8,819 nt of DNA from Chloroflexota bacterium (lineage in GTDB: Bacteria; Chloroflexota; Dehalococcoidia; Lucifugimonadales; UBA3495). Below are positions 6,933-8,819 of this stretch, piece after piece. Below the pieces are notes generated by a model, which saw nothing but the letters and a program-made list of their open reading frames with translations, did not search any database and was not told the DNA's origin. The translations under genes and the position numbers were made by a program. How positions within the stretch are numbered: position 1 is the stretch's first letter; the number at the start of each line of letters is the position of its first letter. The stretch covers positions 1 through 8,819 of the forward strand of contig JAPPJA010000081.1 in NCBI GenBank assembly GCA_028874675.1, written 5' to 3'.

Positions 6933-6978
6933 AACAGAAATGTCCGATGATTGACCTTATAGGACACGTTGCTATTCC
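6927..6978. promoter_or_regulatory. Divergent recombinase promoter region with interleaved inverted repeats
   Basis: GGTCAA (6927-6932) and TTGACC (6951-6956) are inverted repeats, and TGTCC (6941-6945) and GGACA (6962-6966) form a second pair offset from the first. On plus, TTGACC, 16 bases and TATTCC (6973-6978) can serve as -35/-10 for the 70-residue gene, whose Shine-Dalgarno GAGGTGA is at 6986-6992. The left arm overlaps the TTG start of the minus-strand recombinase. A protein bound here could control both directions; the arms are short, so chance is possible. Confidence 0.35.
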
Positions 6979-6995
6979 GGAAAATGAGGTGAGAC

Positions 6996-7208
6996 ATGCC
7001 CACCGAGACCTGGCAAAACATCCTGTCCCAAGCCCATCAGGTACTCCAAGAACTGGCCGACACCGGCGCCACCACCCGCACCACTGACGAACTCGTAACC
7101 CTGGCGCTGCACGTCGACCTGATCTACCGCGACGAGTACGTCAGGGTCAACGCCCTCGGCAGGTCGCCCCGGGTGGTTCAGTGGGACGAGGACTACTTCA
7201 ACGAATGA
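6996..7208 (+). CDS. Small acidic protein coupled to a tyrosine recombinase
   Basis: A 70-residue protein with no signal peptide, membrane segment or cysteine. It is predicted mostly helical over 3-50 (WQNILSQAHQVLQELADTGA, then TTDELVTLALHVDLIYRDEY) and ends acidic (WDEDYFNE). The codons are strongly G/C-ending, like the recombinase genes, which supports real coding. GAGGTGA at 6986-6992 is a good ribosome-binding site. Its TGA overlaps the ATG of the second recombinase (ATGA), a classic sign of translational coupling and stoichiometric production. I do not recognise a family. By position it could be a directionality factor, a recombinase partner or a regulator of the divergent promoter; no basic helix-turn-helix typical of excisionases is visible. 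Confidence 0.8.
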   Translation: MPTETWQNILSQAHQVLQELADTGATTRTTDELVTLALHVDLIYRDEYVRVNALGRSPRVVQWDEDYFNE

Positions 7209-8224
7209 CGCTATCGATGACAAGGGGCCCCGGCATGAACATGCTCAGCGTTTCTCCGGCGGCCACGCGCGCCGCTCAGGGCCTGACCAGGGAGGACTTC
7301 AGGAGGATCCAGGACTTCCTGGACCACAGCGTCTCCCCCAACACCCGGACCATGTACCGCTCCGTCTGGACCACCTATGAGGACTGGACCTCGGCCCGGG
7401 CCGTACTGGGCCTGCCGGCATCGCCGGCACTGATCGCCGCCTACCTCTCCCAACTGGCCGAGGAGCGCCAGCTGTCGGTGGCCACCGTGCGGGTCCACAA
7501 GGCAGCTCTGGTGGCAATTCACAAGGCCACCGGCCACGAAGACCCCACCGACAACGAGGGGGTCAGGAGGCTCATGCAGGGGATCTCGCGGGCCCACGGC
7601 AGGGCCCAGAGGCAGGCAAAGCCCCTGACCGCCGAGGCCCTGGCCGCGGTGAAGGCCACCGCCAGCGGACGCCGCTCCCTGGGGCGCGAGGCCGGGCGCC
7701 AGGAGTCGGCCCAGCGGGTCTCCTGGCGGGGGAGGGTGGACGTGGCCCTGCTGTCGGTGCTCAGGGACGGGCTGCTCCGGCGGTCGGAGGCCGCGGCACT
7801 CACCTGGGGCGACGTGGAGCTGCGGGACAACGGCGCCGGCCTGCTGCAGCTGCGCCGGTCCAAGACCGACCAGGAGAGCGAGGGAGTGGTCCTCTACATC
7901 GGCAGGGAGGCGTCCGCGGCCCTCAGGGCCATCCGGCCCGCGGAGCAGCTGGTCGACCCGAATACGCCGGTGTTCGGGCTGTCGGCCAGGCAGATCGGCA
8001 GGAGGATGCAGGCGGCAGCTAAAGCCGCGGGCCTGGGCGACGGTTACGCCGGCCACAGCGGCCGGGTGGGCATGGCCCAGGACCTGGTGAAGAGCGGGGT
8101 GGAGCTGCCGGCCCTGATGACCGCCGGCCGGTGGAAGAGCTCCAAGATGCCGGCCAGATACACCGAGCGCCAGGCGGCGGACCGGGGCGCGGTGGCCAGG
8201 TATTACCAAGAGCAAAACAACTAA
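7205..8224 (+). CDS. Tyrosine recombinase/integrase (plus-strand copy)
   Basis: A phage-integrase-family recombinase of 339 residues from the chosen ATG. The core-binding domain covers roughly 27-135 (SPNTRTMYRSVWTTYEDW, later DPTDNEGVRRLMQG) and the catalytic domain follows. Active-site residues are R192 (LLRRSEAAALTWGD), K220 (RRSKTDQ), H284 and R287 (YAGHSGRVG), W310 (TAGRWKS) and nucleophile Y319 (MPARYT), all intact. ATG at 7205 overlaps the stop of the 70-residue gene; an in-frame GTG at 7181 lies inside that gene and is less likely, and ATGs at 7217 and 7235 remain possible. It shares long identical blocks with the minus-strand recombinase, such as ELPALMTAGRW and RGAVARYY, so the two arose by duplication or recruitment of close relatives. 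A tRNA-like fragment begins just past its stop. Confidence 0.92.
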   Translation: MTLSMTRGPGMNMLSVSPAATRAAQGLTREDFRRIQDFLDHSVSPNTRTMYRSVWTTYEDWTSARAVLGLPASPALIAAYLSQLAEERQLSVATVRVHKAALVAIHKATGHEDPTDNEGVRRLMQGISRAHGRAQRQAKPLTAEALAAVKATASGRRSLGREAGRQESAQRVSWRGRVDVALLSVLRDGLLRRSEAAALTWGDVELRDNGAGLLQLRRSKTDQESEGVVLYIGREASAALRAIRPAEQLVDPNTPVFGLSARQIGRRMQAAAKAAGLGDGYAGHSGRVGMAQDLVKSGVELPALMTAGRWKSSKMPARYTERQAADRGAVARYYQEQNN

Positions 8225-8227
8225 CCG

Positions 8228-8251
8228 ACCAACGGGAAGACTCGAACCTAC
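8228..8251 (-). other. tRNA 3'-end-like fragment, possible attachment-site relic
   Basis: On the minus strand GTAGG-TTCGAGT-CTTCC reads like a T-arm, with the invariant GTTCGA core and four of five stem pairs including one G-T wobble, followed by a 7-base acceptor-like CGTTGGT. No matching 5' acceptor, D-arm or anticodon arm is found upstream on that strand, and no CCA follows. It lies four bases after the recombinase stop, where integrases that target tRNA 3' ends often leave an att core. It may also be chance. Confidence 0.2.
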
Positions 8252-8279
8252 ACAGTTACAGCTTTACCCAAGGAATAAA

Positions 8280-8771
8280 ATGACCAATCGAGAGAGACGA
8301 CAAAGGTTGAATATAGATCGTCACATACTGGAGACGTCTGCTCCGGTTCACTGTTGGGTAAAAACACCTGAACAATGTCAGAATCCAACTATCGATGCTC
8401 ATTCGATTCAAGAGAGCGTTCTTGAACGTATAGCGGATAGCGACCGCAAAGTACTTACAGTGATGCCAAGAAATGTCGGTACAGCCACGAATCCACACCG
8501 TGAAAAGTTCGAGCCACTCCATATCGGGACTGCTTCAACAGGTCAGTACTCATGCCGTACCCATGACGACATATTCAAGGATGTTGAAATCAGAGAACCT
8601 GACTGGGACGATCCCAAGGCGACCTTCCTATTGGCCTTTCGGTCAATGCTATACGCAGATTTTCGTGCCCGCCAGCAGCAAAACATTTGGAGAGCACGCG
8701 CAACTGCATTCCCCTCTGAGGAGGTAGCACAGGAAGGCGCGCAGTTTATGGACCAGCGCCAGCTGTGTTAA
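8280..8771 (+). CDS. HNH-like Cys/His protein, C-terminally truncated by an insertion sequence
   Basis: 163 residues from an ATG with AAGGA (8270-8274) five bases upstream. Potential metal ligands are C25 and C33 (HCWVKTPEQCQ), H41 (IDAHSIQ), then C92 and H95 in SCRTHDDIF. The order C-x7-C, x7-H, long loop with GTAST, C-x2-HD resembles the N-terminal treble-clef module I recall from larger hypothetical proteins of defence-rich regions (CxxxxC, IxSHxIxK, GxxxASTFxGFCxxHD). The middle, DDPKATFLLAFRSMLYADFR, fits the helical part that follows in those proteins, which are usually about twice as long. The frame closes at a TAA inside the first right-edge repeat, so the missing half was probably removed by insertion. 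It is likely non-functional unless the module works alone. The nuclease role is an inference from fold resemblance. Its codons are AT-richer than those of the neighbouring recombinase. Confidence 0.6.
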   Translation: MTNRERRQRLNIDRHILETSAPVHCWVKTPEQCQNPTIDAHSIQESVLERIADSDRKVLTVMPRNVGTATNPHREKFEPLHIGTASTGQYSCRTHDDIFKDVEIREPDWDDPKATFLLAFRSMLYADFRARQQQNIWRARATAFPSEEVAQEGAQFMDQRQLC

Positions 8772-8819
8772 TCGCCACGGGCATTAGGCCAGTAATCGCC
8801 ACGACCATTAGTCCACCCT
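8766..8819. repeat. Tandem terminal repeats of a second insertion-sequence edge
   Basis: TAATCGCCACG-N2-CATTAG occurs at 8769-8787 and 8793-8811, a period of 24 bases; the 19-base units differ only in the two N positions. TG at 8766-8767 could be the element terminus. The layout mirrors IS21-family multiple terminal repeats, with the body of the element to the right of the window. The motif is unrelated to that at the left edge, so two different elements are implied. Confidence 0.5.

Noticed and set aside
6937..6947. Minus-strand CGGACATTT near the recombinase start resembling the left-edge repeat
   Set aside because: Only 9 bases are shared and there is no second spaced copy, so it is not taken as an insertion-sequence end.
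7211..8215. Very long open frame antisense to the plus-strand recombinase, and similar ones opposite the minus-strand recombinase
   Set aside because: Mirror frames of GC-rich genes; low-complexity Gly/Pro/Arg composition and no motifs.
8769..8811. Repeats at the right edge as a CRISPR array
   Set aside because: Only two 19-base units with a 5-base gap; no spacer-sized intervals and no cas genes.

Overview
The window looks like an accessory, mobile-element-rich piece of a bacterial chromosome. The GC-rich right half, a DUF5679-like zinc ribbon beside tyrosine recombinases, and an orphan ATPase with an NPYAPGAG-type N-terminus recall Chloroflexota (Dehalococcoidia/SAR202-like) genomes. That assignment rests on remembered family distribution and is weak; no rRNA, complete tRNA or housekeeping gene is present to anchor it.

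Layout, left to right. Bases 1-47 carry two direct copies of a 15-nt motif, like the multiple terminal repeats of an IS21-type element that lies mostly outside the window. Bases 277-745 (minus) hold a decayed IS5-family transposase readable only by switching between three frames. Bases 948-2796 (plus) are a tight two-gene unit, an ABC-like AAA_15/AAA_21 ATPase followed one base later by a PIN-domain nuclease with all its acidic residues. This is the best candidate for an uncharacterised defence or toxin system. Bases 2797-3898 are about 1.1 kb without a convincing gene, containing a hairpin with a T-run on the minus strand, an orphan Shine-Dalgarno and scraps of open frame. Bases 3899-5092 (minus) encode an orphan STAND/AAA_16-type ATPase with a C-terminal winged-helix-like region, and its promoter region holds a striking AT-rich palindrome.

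Bases 5459-8224 form a recombinase module. On the minus strand are a tyrosine recombinase (5958-6932) and, downstream of it, a small four-cysteine protein (5459-5683) with a terminator-like hairpin. On the plus strand, divergently, are a 70-residue acidic protein (6996-7208) and a second, clearly paralogous tyrosine recombinase (7205-8224) that overlaps it by ATGA. Both recombinases keep the full R-K-H-R-W-Y set. A short sequence resembling the 3' end of a tRNA follows the second recombinase. The last gene (8280-8771) is the N-terminal part of an HNH-like Cys/His protein whose stop codon falls in two tandem repeats at the right edge, so it appears truncated by another insertion sequence.

The ATPase-PIN pair and the truncated HNH-like gene look AT-richer than the recombinase module, so the window reads as a mosaic of separately acquired pieces and not one functional operon. 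Within it, the ATPase and PIN protein probably act together, and the two recombinases and the 70-residue protein are probably co-regulated from their shared 63-base divergent promoter region.
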